From positions 1,600,398 to 1,658,589 of the forward strand of contig NZ_GL877879.1 of assembly GCF_000194155.1 (NCBI RefSeq): a stretch of 58,192 bases of DNA. The letters are read 5' to 3'. Origin of the DNA: Saccharopolyspora spinosa NRRL 18395. Lineage in GTDB: Bacteria > Actinomycetota > Actinomycetes > Mycobacteriales > Pseudonocardiaceae. Position 1 is the stretch's first letter. Each line of letters opens with the position of its first letter. The notes under the pieces are model-generated. The model saw only the letters and a list, made by a program, of their open reading frames with translations. It ran no database searches and had not been told where the DNA came from. Positions 16,121 through 24,039 of the stretch are shown piece by piece. The translations under genes and the position numbers were made by a program.

Positions 16121-17977
16121 ATGACGAACACCAACTTCTTCGCCAGAATCCGTTACCCGTTCGGGGTCAACACCAGCAGCCCCGGAGAAACACCGGAAGC
16201 GGCACCGCCGGTCAGCGTCCGTGAGATCTTCCGCCGCTTCTGGCCGTATCTGCGCCCCTACCGAGGGTGGTTGTGCGTGGTGATGACGCTGATCCTGATC
16301 GCGCCCGTCCTGGACGCCGCCACCATCTGGTTCTTCAAGATCCTCGTCGACAAGGTCCTGGTGCCGCGCGACTTCAGCCTCTTCTTCGGGCTCGCGGCGG
16401 CCTACGTGGTCGTCACGCTGCTGTCCGGGCTGATCTCGTTCGGCGACCGGTACCTGTCCACCTGGTTGGCCGAGCGGTTCCTGCTCGAACTGCGCACCGA
16501 CCTGTTCCGGCACCTCCACGAGCTCTCCGTGGAATTCCTGGAACGGCGCAAGATCGGCGACACCCTCTCCCGGATCACCGGCGACATCGCCGCGATCGAG
16601 AACCTGGTGCTGTCCGGGCTGACCCAGACGATCTCCTACGCGTTCAAGATCGTCCTGTTCACGGGCGCGCTGTTCGTGCTGAGCTGGCAGCTGGCCATCG
16701 CGTCCCTGGTGACCATTCCCGCTTTCTGGCTGACCGCGCGGTTCTTCTCGCACCGGATCAAAGCCGCCTCGCGCGAGAAGCGGCAGCGCACCGGATCGAT
16801 CAGTTCGGTCGCGGAAGAGAGCCTGAGCAACGCCGCGCTGGTCAAGGCGTACGGGCGGGAGAACTCCGAAACCGACCGCCTGCACCGCGAAAACCTCGGC
16901 AGCTTCGCCGCCGAGCTGGTCGCCACCAGGCTCAAAGCGCTGTTCTCGCCGATGATCCAGCTCCTGGAGCTGGCCGGGGTGCTGATCATCGTGGGCCTGG
17001 GCACCTGGCAGCTGACCCAGAACGCCATCTCGCTGGGCGGTCTGCTGGTGTTCCTCGGCTTCCTCAGCCAGCTCTACTCGCCGGTGCGCGGATTCGGCCA
17101 GCTCAGCAACACCGTCTTCGCGGCCGCGGCGAGCGCCGAACGCGTCATCGAGCTGCTCGACCAGCAGCCGACCGTGCACGACCCCATCCGCCCGCGACGG
17201 CTGAACCGCGCGCGCGGCGTGGTCGCCTTCGACGACGTCACCTTCCGGTACCCACACGCGGAGCGCGACGTGCTGCACGGCATCAGCTTCACCGCGGCGC
17301 CCGGGCAGACGATCGCCCTCGTCGGCGCCAGCGGATCGGGCAAGTCCACCACCGGGAAGCTGCTGCTGCGGTTCTACGACCCGGACTCCGGCGCGATCAC
17401 CCTCGACGGCGCGGATCTGCGCTCGATGCAGCAGAAATCGGTGCGGCACAACGTTTCGGTGGTCCTCCAAGACGTCCTCGCGCTCGACATGAGCATCCGG
17501 GAGAACATCCGCTGGGGGAAACCGGACGCCACCGACGACGAGGTCGTGTGCGCAGCCCGCGCCGCCGACGCGCACGAGTTCATCACCGGGTTGCCCGACG
17601 GCTACGAGACCCGGGTCGGCCCGCATGGGCGGCTGCTATCCGGCGGGCAGCGGCAGCGGATCGCCATCGCCCGCGCGATGATCCGCGACGCCCCGATCCT
17701 GCTGCTCGACGAGCCGACGGTCGGGCTCGACGCGGCCGCGACCGCACGCGTGCTCGCGCCACTGCGCCGCCTGATGGCGGGCCGCACCACGATCGTCGTG
17801 TCCCACAACCTGATCACCGTTCGGGACGCCGACCAGATCCTGCTGCTCGATCACGGCCGGATCGCCGAAGCCGGCACGCACCCCGAGCTGATGGGCCGCG
17901 GGGGCCGGTACGCCGAGCTCTACCGGCTGCACGAACGCGATCACGCCGCTCCGGACGCCGAACGGGAGACGGCTTGA
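16121..17977 (+). CDS. ABC exporter, fused permease and ATPase
   Basis: 618 residues. After a ~35-residue hydrophilic N-terminus, six membrane helices span ~50-340 (type IV ABC exporter fold), followed by a nucleotide-binding domain at ~370-600 with Walker A GASGSGKST, signature LSGGQRQR, Walker B ILLLDEPT and a His switch in VVSHNLIT. A single gene encodes a half-transporter, so it likely works as a homodimer. There is no N-terminal C39 peptidase domain. The ATG at 16121 is the only reasonable start but has a weak ribosome site. Its position directly after the 40-residue peptide and 46 bases before the kinase-like gene suggests that it exports that peptide. Confidence 0.9.
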   Translation: MTNTNFFARIRYPFGVNTSSPGETPEAAPPVSVREIFRRFWPYLRPYRGWLCVVMTLILIAPVLDAATIWFFKILVDKVLVPRDFSLFFGLAAAYVVVTLLSGLISFGDRYLSTWLAERFLLELRTDLFRHLHELSVEFLERRKIGDTLSRITGDIAAIENLVLSGLTQTISYAFKIVLFTGALFVLSWQLAIASLVTIPAFWLTARFFSHRIKAASREKRQRTGSISSVAEESLSNAALVKAYGRENSETDRLHRENLGSFAAELVATRLKALFSPMIQLLELAGVLIIVGLGTWQLTQNAISLGGLLVFLGFLSQLYSPVRGFGQLSNTVFAAAASAERVIELLDQQPTVHDPIRPRRLNRARGVVAFDDVTFRYPHAERDVLHGISFTAAPGQTIALVGASGSGKSTTGKLLLRFYDPDSGAITLDGADLRSMQQKSVRHNVSVVLQDVLALDMSIRENIRWGKPDATDDEVVCAARAADAHEFITGLPDGYETRVGPHGRLLSGGQRQRIAIARAMIRDAPILLLDEPTVGLDAAATARVLAPLRRLMAGRTTIVVSHNLITVRDADQILLLDHGRIAEAGTHPELMGRGGRYAELYRLHERDHAAPDAERETA

Positions 17978-18023
17978 CCTCCGCCCCGCGGCCGAAGCGG
18001 GGCATCCACCGATGGGAGTTTCG

Positions 18024-18983
18024 ATGACAGCGATCAGCACTGCCCCCGAGCCGACGGAATCCGCGCCGGAACCATACCCGCCGGGCGACGAGATCACTCC
18101 CGGTTACCGGGTCATCCAGCACATTCGCCGGGGACAGGAACTCGACACCTACGACGCCTGGAGCGAAAAGAGATACTGCCGGTGCTTCATCAAGTCCGTG
18201 CGCCCGGACCTGGCGCACCACGAGGGCGTTCGGGAGAGGTTGGAGCTCGAAGGTCGCCTGCTGCTGTCGTTCACCCACCCGCACATCGTCCGGGCGTACG
18301 ACCTCGTCGGCGGGGAGCACGGTCCGGTAGTGGTGCTGGAAACCCTGTCCGGGGCGACGCTTTCGCACCTGGTCGAAACGCGGACCCGTCGACTCACCGC
18401 CGCCGAACTCGCCCACCTGGGCCAGCACCTGTGCTCGGCGATGGCGTACATGCACGACCACGGCTACCTGCACCTCGACCTGAACCCGGGCAACATCATC
18501 GCGGACATGGGCAGGGCGCGCGTCATCGACCTCAACTTCGCCCGCCAACCCGGCCCCAGCCGCGGCGGCGCGGGAACGCCCTGCGCCATGTCGCCCGAGC
18601 AGATCCGCGGCGGGATGCTGAGCCAGGAGACCGATGTTTGGGGAATCGGCCTGGTCCTCTACGGGGCGGCGACCGGAATCCAGCCGTTCGACGTCGGAAC
18701 TTCCGGCGAACGACGCGACACCATCGTGCTCGACGAACCGACGAACTTCGAGTCGGAGTCGGTGTCTGCGTTGCAGGCGCGGTGTCCGCAGCTGACCGTT
18801 CCGGCGCCCCCGATCCGAACCCAGCGGCGGCTGCCCAAGGCGATGTCGACCGCGATCGATGCGTGCCTGCGCCAGGATCCGCAGCAGCGCCCGACGGTCG
18901 CCGAACTCGCCGAAGCGCTGTCCGCAGTTGCCGATCCCGTGCCGACGCCCGGGGCGGAGTCGAGCCGCCCGGTCCACCGCTAG
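18024..18983 (+). CDS. Degenerate protein kinase-like protein
   Basis: 319 residues with a kinase fold but altered motifs. The region where the Gly-rich loop should be reads GYRVIQHIRRGQELDTYDAW and lacks the glycines. A lysine is kept in CFIKSVRPD. The catalytic loop reads HLDLNPGNII instead of HRDLKPxN, and DFG is replaced by DLN in VIDLNFARQ. The substrate/APE region is TPCAMSPEQIRGGM. There is no membrane helix. I chose the ATG at 18024, preceded by GGGAG with good spacing; an upstream ATG at 18012 is also in frame. It could be a pseudokinase, or an enzyme acting on the small peptide, since kinase-like domains occur in several lanthipeptide systems. That link is inference. Confidence 0.75.
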   Translation: MTAISTAPEPTESAPEPYPPGDEITPGYRVIQHIRRGQELDTYDAWSEKRYCRCFIKSVRPDLAHHEGVRERLELEGRLLLSFTHPHIVRAYDLVGGEHGPVVVLETLSGATLSHLVETRTRRLTAAELAHLGQHLCSAMAYMHDHGYLHLDLNPGNIIADMGRARVIDLNFARQPGPSRGGAGTPCAMSPEQIRGGMLSQETDVWGIGLVLYGAATGIQPFDVGTSGERRDTIVLDEPTNFESESVSALQARCPQLTVPAPPIRTQRRLPKAMSTAIDACLRQDPQQRPTVAELAEALSAVADPVPTPGAESSRPVHR

Positions 18984-19033
18984 GCGTCAACAGCCACTGC
19001 CACCCCCGGCTATTACTACTCCCTATGCATGGC

Positions 19034-19729
19034 TCACCGGAGGTTCAAGTAGATGGTTTCGACCAGATCTGGGGCGTTGATCAGGCGGAACTCCAGGCTC
19101 GAGTTGTCCCCGAACTGGATCGCGAAGAACTCCACGGGGTCGAGTCCCCTGCCACGCTCGGCCGAGGTGAACCGGCCGACGTGCCCGATCGGGATTTCCC
19201 ACCACGTTTCGGTCGGACCGGCAGGTGCGGGCGGCTGCGGCTGGCCGCTGTCCTTCGACGCCTTGGCCTTGCCGAACAAACCACCCAGCATCCCGGCGGA
19301 TTCCGCCGCCGGTTTCTGCTGCTCCGCGGCCTTCTGGAGGGCCTCGGCCCGCGCATCCGCCTCCACGACCACCGCCAGCCGGCGGTTGGTGCAAGCCAGC
19401 CACGAGAAGTGCTTCCCCCGGCTCAGCGCGTCGCCGCATTGCGCGGCTGCTCGCGCGGGGCCGGCGGTGTGGAACCAGCCCCACACCGCCGGGTCATGCA
19501 CCCATTCGTCCGCCAGGAACTCACCCGCCGAAAGGCGGGCGTTCACCAGCGGCCACGGCGGCTGCACGCCGTCGTCCTGCTGCGGGAGGTAAGGAACCTG
19601 CCGGGTGTTGCCGAGCGTCGCGCCGAACCAACCGGGCTTGTGCTCACCACCCACGAGGAAGATGAGCTGCTCGCCGGGAGCGCACCAGCCGTCGTTGAGC
19701 AGGCGCAGAACTTTGGACCGATCCCTCAT
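19034..19729 (-). CDS. Hypothetical protein, possible PH-like fold (first of two)
   Basis: 231 residues, not recognised by name. The N-terminal half has WCAPGEQLIFLVGGEHKPGW and a strand-rich segment FSWLACTNRRLAVVVEADA. An Ala/Gln/Lys-rich linker follows, then a C-terminal half (TWWEIPIGHVGRFTSAERG, FFAIQFGDNSSLEFRL). The neighbour at 19742 has the same order of a WCxxGE start, a 'T-x-R-L' strand and a final strand pair, so the two may be distant paralogues with bacterial PH-like domains. It is last in the minus-strand operon that starts at 22474. Confidence 0.6.
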   Translation of the reverse strand: MRDRSKVLRLLNDGWCAPGEQLIFLVGGEHKPGWFGATLGNTRQVPYLPQQDDGVQPPWPLVNARLSAGEFLADEWVHDPAVWGWFHTAGPARAAAQCGDALSRGKHFSWLACTNRRLAVVVEADARAEALQKAAEQQKPAAESAGMLGGLFGKAKASKDSGQPQPPAPAGPTETWWEIPIGHVGRFTSAERGRGLDPVEFFAIQFGDNSSLEFRLINAPDLVETIYLNLR

Positions 19730-19741
19730 CGCTCGCCTTCG

Positions 19742-20473
19742 TCAGATCTGTCCGTGGGACATTGCCACCAGCCGCTGCACGGGTTTTTCCTGCGGCGAAG
19801 GGCTGAGCTCGATCCCCGAGCCGTCGGTGAACTGAACGCGCAGGTACCAGGGCTTTCCCGTTTGGTAGCCGCGGCCGAGTTTGCGCTGGTGCGAACCGAT
19901 ATCGGCGATCGCGGGCCGTTGGATCTCCAGGTGGGCGCGCGTTTCCGGCACCGGGACGGCAACCCCCGGCTCGTACTCGGGTTTCGATGCGACGATGTCC
20001 CGGACATCCCGGGCGAACTTCATCGCGCCCTTCCCGAACTTCAGCGCGCCGCCCAGGAGTCCCGCCGACTCCGCGGCTTCCCCCGCTGCCGGTTCGGCGA
20101 CGTCCTGGAAGGTCAGCAAGCCCAACCGATGCGAGGTCAACACCCAGTAGGCGCTGTCCTCGCCGGTGGGGATGCGCGAGAGCTCCGTGACCGCCATGCA
20201 GTTCGGCCCCGGACCGAACAGCACGCTCGGCGGCGAATCCTTCAGGTCGGAATCGGTGTCCCCACCGGTGACCGCATCGAAAACACCGCCGAGGACACCT
20301 CCGACAGCATCGCCAGCGCCGAGGGCGGCGCGTGCGCCCCACCCCTTCTTCGGCTTCCCCTTCTCGTCGAGCCCTTCGACGTCGAACAGGTAGTTGCGGT
20401 GCGACCGGATGCACCAGAGGATGGGTTCCCCCGACCGGCACCACTGCTGGCGAGCCGCCAGAACTTCGATCAC
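19742..20473 (-). CDS. Hypothetical protein, possible PH-like fold (second of two)
   Basis: 243 residues. It starts MIEVLAARQQWCRSGEPILW and contains a hydrophobic Gly/Val-rich stretch (GAGDAVGGVLGGVFDAVTGG), then YWVLTSHRLGLLTF resembling the core strand of bacterial PH domains, and PWYLRVQFTDGSGIEL near the end. Its start overlaps the stop of the large WXG-containing gene by four bases, so translation is coupled. A role alongside that protein is plausible; no enzymatic motif is visible. Confidence 0.6.
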   Translation of the reverse strand: MIEVLAARQQWCRSGEPILWCIRSHRNYLFDVEGLDEKGKPKKGWGARAALGAGDAVGGVLGGVFDAVTGGDTDSDLKDSPPSVLFGPGPNCMAVTELSRIPTGEDSAYWVLTSHRLGLLTFQDVAEPAAGEAAESAGLLGGALKFGKGAMKFARDVRDIVASKPEYEPGVAVPVPETRAHLEIQRPAIADIGSHQRKLGRGYQTGKPWYLRVQFTDGSGIELSPSPQEKPVQRLVAMSHGQI

Positions 20474-21636
20474 GAGAAGCCCTTCTCCTGAGCGGACTTC
20501 CGCTCTTGTTCGCTCATCTTCCCGGTGGCTTGATCTTCCCCTGCACCATACGCGAATTCGGCACCCTGCTCGATCGCCGCGTCCGTGGCCGTCGAGACAC
20601 CTTCCTTGAAGATCGCGCCGCTCAACCGCGTCGAACCACCGAGCGTACTGGTCAAGAAGCGCTGGGAAAGGTTGCCCGCCAACGCCTCGGAACCGGTGAC
20701 ACCCTGCATGAAGCGGTTACCGGTCGTCGTGGCCAGCGTGCTCCCGTCGGCCCTCGTGAGCGTGCTGAACAGCGCGTTCGAGTCCAACTTGCGCGCCACG
20801 AACTGGGAGACCTTCCCGCCGTTGCGCAGGTCGTTCATCTTGTCGATGACCTTGCGGAGCTTGCCGACCTCGCGCAGCTTCTGCAGCAACTTCTCCAGCT
20901 TCTGGAAGAGCTGGTAGAGCTTGCCCTGGATCTGGGCGATCCGGCCGCCGATCCGCGCTCCCTGTCCGGCGACCTGAGCGGCCGTCCCGGCGCTGGCCGC
21001 GCCGACCGAAGCCCCGGCCGTGATCCAGGAAGCCGCCAGGGCCGCCAACCACTGCACGATCAGGCCGATGATCAGCTCGGTGACGACCGAGATGAAGAAT
21101 TCGACGAACATGTCGAAGATGTCCGCGATCATGTCCAGCGTGCCTTTGAGGTCGCGGACATCCTCGGCCAGGGCCTTGGCACCGTCGCCGAATTCCGTCA
21201 TCTGCTTCCGGAACGCGTCGCCGTCCTTGCCGACCCAGGTTTCGGCCGTGCCCTGCGCCCGCTGCGGCTCCTGCTCGGCGACCTGGTCGAGCCACTTCGC
21301 GACGTTCTCCCAGCCCTCGCCGGTGGCGCGCATCTGCTCGGGGTCGCCGATCGCGAACTCCGCGAGCTCGATCAGCGGGCTGAGCACGATCGACACTAGG
21401 AAGCCGAGACCGTTGTCCATCAACGCCTGGCCGGGACTGGTCAGCAATTGCAGCTGCTCGGCCCGCATCGACACCATAGCCACGCCCCACTCGGGCGGGG
21501 ACGAGGCGTCCGCCAAGTCCTGGGAGGCACCCACGATCGAGGAGCCGCGGCCGGCAGCCTGCTCGAACCAGTTCTTCGAGTTTCCGTCGCCGTTGTTGAG
21601 GCTCTGGAAGTCACCCGGTCCCTGCGGCGCGCTCAT
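20470..21636 (-). CDS. Large WXG-containing putative type VII secreted protein
   Basis: 388 residues. The N-terminal ~190 residues are helical with a WxG turn (TAETWVGKDGDAFRKQM) as in WXG100/LXG substrates. A long hydrophobic segment follows (MFVEFFISVVTELIIGLIVQ, then WLAALAASWITAGASVGAAS), then a Lys-rich coiled coil (KLYQLFQKLEKLLQKLREVG) and a ~120-residue C-terminus with no recognised toxin motif. The architecture is that of a polymorphic-toxin-like or pore-forming substrate. I chose the ATG at 21636, which shares ATGA with the gene before. No obvious immunity gene other than the two PH-like proteins downstream. Confidence 0.7.
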   Translation of the reverse strand: MSAPQGPGDFQSLNNGDGNSKNWFEQAAGRGSSIVGASQDLADASSPPEWGVAMVSMRAEQLQLLTSPGQALMDNGLGFLVSIVLSPLIELAEFAIGDPEQMRATGEGWENVAKWLDQVAEQEPQRAQGTAETWVGKDGDAFRKQMTEFGDGAKALAEDVRDLKGTLDMIADIFDMFVEFFISVVTELIIGLIVQWLAALAASWITAGASVGAASAGTAAQVAGQGARIGGRIAQIQGKLYQLFQKLEKLLQKLREVGKLRKVIDKMNDLRNGGKVSQFVARKLDSNALFSTLTRADGSTLATTTGNRFMQGVTGSEALAGNLSQRFLTSTLGGSTRLSGAIFKEGVSTATDAAIEQGAEFAYGAGEDQATGKMSEQERKSAQEKGFS

Positions 21637-21956
21637 CCGCCCAGCCCCTCTCCGGCCTTCTTCAGCATCTCGGATATCTGCTGTTCGGTGTCGGCGTAGT
21701 CCTTGACCGTCTCGTCCAGTGCTTCCTTCATGTGCTGCAGGAATTCCTGCGCCTTGGTCGCCAGTTCCTTGCAGGAGTCCAAGCTCTCGAAGTACTTGCT
21801 GCTCAATCCCACGGCGTCGCCGATGGGGCCGAAGCACTGGTCGTCGACCTTGGCCTGGTGGAGCAAGTCGGCCAGTTGGCCGAACTTGTCTGCCAGGCTC
21901 TCGCAGCCCTGGCCGTGGCCGGTCAGGGTTCCCGGCGTCATCCTCAAGTCAGTCAA
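21633..21956 (-). CDS. EspC/WXG100-like helical protein
   Basis: 107 residues, all helical: MTPGTLTGHGQGCESLADKF, GQLADLLHQAKVDDQCFGPI, later KELATKAQEFLQHMKEALDE. It resembles the small 'type VII secretion target' proteins of Actinobacteria that pair with a larger substrate. There is no WxG turn; a GPIGDAVGL loop is in its place. The TTG at 21956 is supported by GAGGGG seven bases upstream; ATG 21941 is an alternative. It couples to the large WXG gene by ATGA. Confidence 0.7.
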   Translation of the reverse strand: MTDLRMTPGTLTGHGQGCESLADKFGQLADLLHQAKVDDQCFGPIGDAVGLSSKYFESLDSCKELATKAQEFLQHMKEALDETVKDYADTEQQISEMLKKAGEGLGG

Positions 21957-21967
21957 AGCAGCACCCC

Positions 21968-22474
21968 TCAGCGAAGGAACGAGCCCGCAGAGAAGTCGTC
22001 GTCACCGTAGTCGGTGCTTCGCTGCGGCGGCCGCTTGGACGGCGCCTGACCCGCATTCGGTTCCCGCTGCGGGGAAGGTGTTGCCGCAGGTCCGGCCTGG
22101 TTGGGCGTTTCGTCCCCGGTGGTCGGTTTGATCGCCATGCTTTCGACGTTGAACGCTTCCTGGAACTTGTCGAACTGGTCGCCCAGGATCGGCGCCACCG
22201 TGTTGTTGAGCTGCTCGGCCGCGGACGCCGTCGCCTGCCGGATGGTCGCCATGATCTGCTGCTGCAGGTCGTTGGCCGACTGGCGGACCGCGTTCGGCGC
22301 CAGGCGCAGGTCCAGCACCGCCCCGGACGGCGCGACGGTCACCGTCACCGAGCGGTCCGGGCTGCTCGCCGTGGCCTGCATGCCCTGCATCGCGGACTGC
22401 AGTTCCGACGCCTTCTGCGCCTGCTCCTCGAACTTGCGCATCATCTCCTGGATACGCTCAGACGCGCTGCTCAC
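21968..22474 (-). CDS. YbaB/EbfC-family nucleoid-associated-like protein
   Basis: 168 residues. The N-terminal ~100 residues match YbaB/EbfC proteins: ERIQEMMRKFEEQAQKASEL, SVTVTVAPSGAVLDLRLAPN, then NDLQQQIMATIRQATASAAE. The C-terminal ~60 residues are Pro/Gln-rich and disordered, an extension often seen in copies next to type VII substrates. The GTG at 22474 is preceded by AAGGGG. It is first gene of the operon running to 19034. Whether it binds DNA here or acts as a chaperone is unknown. Confidence 0.8.
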   Translation of the reverse strand: MSSASERIQEMMRKFEEQAQKASELQSAMQGMQATASSPDRSVTVTVAPSGAVLDLRLAPNAVRQSANDLQQQIMATIRQATASAAEQLNNTVAPILGDQFDKFQEAFNVESMAIKPTTGDETPNQAGPAATPSPQREPNAGQAPSKRPPQRSTDYGDDDFSAGSFLR

Positions 22475-22575
22475 CGTCTGTCCCCTTAGCTTCCGATCCG
22501 TTGGATCGAGACTATCCGACCGCCGATCGCGCCTCGGGCCGTTCCGCAATCCGTTCCCTTGCGCAAACAAACCTG

Positions 22576-23103
22576 CTAAACGCGGGCATGCAGACGGTTG
22601 CTGAAACGGACACGACGCGCTATTTGCCCGAGGACCACCACGATCATGAGGCTGGACGCGGTCATCAGGGCGTACAGCACGTTCAGGCCGGTCTTGTCGT
22701 AGCGCTCTGGCAGGAGCACCGTGGCGGGCCCGGTGCAGCGGACCTCGGCCGGGCCGGAGAACCACGCGGGTTCCGGCCCGGGCAGCCGCGAGCTGCGCAG
22801 GCTGTTGGCCGGGCGGTCGGGAATGAACTCGCGCGCCTCACCTGCCCGGGGGATCACCTGGCACTTCACGTACTCATCCCGTTGCGCGGCCAGGCCAAAC
22901 GGCTGCCCCTGGTCCAGCTCCACGTGTGCGACCGGATCGGCCGTGGCCTCGCCCGAGCCGAAGGTCCGGGACCAGATGGTGACCTCGGTGGAAACCAGGA
23001 AATAGCCACCGGTGACCAGCCAGATCAGCAGGAGCACGATGATCCAGCGCAGCACGCGCGGCGGTTTTTTCTGCGCGGCAGCGCCGTTCGTTGCGGGACG
23101 CAT
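22576..23103 (-). CDS. Hypothetical two-helix membrane protein
   Basis: 175 residues. An N-terminal helix (VLRWIIVLLLIWLVTGGYFL) and a C-terminal helix (VLYALMTASSLMIVVVLGQI) flank a ~90-residue external loop with two Cys (VKCQVIPRAG, EVRCTGPATV). The family is not recognised. It lies 101 bases before the YbaB-like gene on the same strand and is separated from pyrF by a strong terminator, so it may lead the type VII-like operon. Confidence 0.6.
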   Translation of the reverse strand: MRPATNGAAAQKKPPRVLRWIIVLLLIWLVTGGYFLVSTEVTIWSRTFGSGEATADPVAHVELDQGQPFGLAAQRDEYVKCQVIPRAGEAREFIPDRPANSLRSSRLPGPEPAWFSGPAEVRCTGPATVLLPERYDKTGLNVLYALMTASSLMIVVVLGQIARRVRFSNRLHARV

Positions 23104-23136
23104 GCGAACTTCGTATCAGTTCCCCGCCGGCACAAA

Positions 23137-23181
23137 GCTAGGGGGCATCCTCAGCCAGCTTGGCCGAGAATGCCCCCTAGC
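23137..23181 (-). terminator. Terminator of the pyr operon
   Basis: Arms GCTAGGGGGCATcCTCaGCC and GGCcGAGaATGCCCCCTAGC with two mismatches and a short loop. On the minus strand it follows the pyrF stop by ten bases, after TTTTTCC. Confidence 0.8.
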
Positions 23182-23190
23182 AAGGAAAAA

Positions 23191-24039
23191 TCAGTCGCGG
23201 AGGAGGTCGTTCACCTCGTCGCGGACCCGGTGGGCCGCCGCCCGGAGACCGTCGACCGTCGGGCCGTGGCGGAGGACGTCGCGGGCCGTCGCCGGTAGGA
23301 CGTTCGGCAGCGCCGCGCCGAACACCGCGCGGAGGCTGTGCACCGTCGCACCCTGCGCGCCCAGGCCGGGTGCCAGGATCGGGCCGTTGAGGCGGGAGAA
23401 GTCCAGCTCGTCGGCGCCGATGGTGGCTCCCGCCACCACTCCGACGTGCCCCATCGGCTCCGCGCCCGCATTGGTCTCCGCCGCCGAGTCCACGATGTAC
23501 TGGGCGACCGAGTCGCCACTGCCGTGGATCGACCGCTGGAGGCCCGCGCCCTCCGGGTTGGAGGTGCGAGCCAGCACGAACACCCCGCGGCCCGTCTGCT
23601 CGGCGATGCCAATCGCCGCGGCGAGCGAGCCGTAGCCGAGGTACGGCGACACCGTGATCGCATCCGCCGCCAGCGGCGCGTGCTCGTCCAGGTAGGCCAT
23701 CGCGTACGCCGTCATCGTGGAGCCGATGTCGCCGCGCTTGATGTCCAGCAGCACCAGCGCACCGGCCTGCCGCGCCTCCCGGATCGTCCTCTCCAGCACG
23801 GCGATCCCGGCCGAGCCGTACACCTCGAAGAACGCCGACTGCGGCTTGAGCACCGCGACCTCGCCGGCCAGCGCCTCCACCGCGGTCATCGCGAACCGCT
23901 CCAGCGACTGCGGGGTCTCGTCGAGATCCCACGCGTGCAGCAGCGACGGGTGCGGGTCGATACCGACGCACAGCGCACCGCGCGCCCGCACCGACTCCGC
24001 CAGCCGCTGGCCGAAGCCTGCCCGCAGCGGATCAGTCAT
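23191..24039 (-). CDS. pyrF: Orotidine 5'-phosphate decarboxylase, type 2
   Basis: Last step of UMP synthesis. 282 residues, the long actinobacterial/mycobacterial type. Seen: GALCVGIDPHPSLLHAW, LKPQSAFFEVYGS, and VLLDIKRGDIGSTM carrying the catalytic DxKxxD, then PYLGYGSL and ILAPGLGAQG. The ATG at 24039 shares ATGA with the carB stop; a longer ORF start inside carB is rejected. It is the last gene of the pyr operon. Confidence 0.95.
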   Translation of the reverse strand: MTDPLRAGFGQRLAESVRARGALCVGIDPHPSLLHAWDLDETPQSLERFAMTAVEALAGEVAVLKPQSAFFEVYGSAGIAVLERTIREARQAGALVLLDIKRGDIGSTMTAYAMAYLDEHAPLAADAITVSPYLGYGSLAAAIGIAEQTGRGVFVLARTSNPEGAGLQRSIHGSGDSVAQYIVDSAAETNAGAEPMGHVGVVAGATIGADELDFSRLNGPILAPGLGAQGATVHSLRAVFGAALPNVLPATARDVLRHGPTVDGLRAAAHRVRDEVNDLLRD

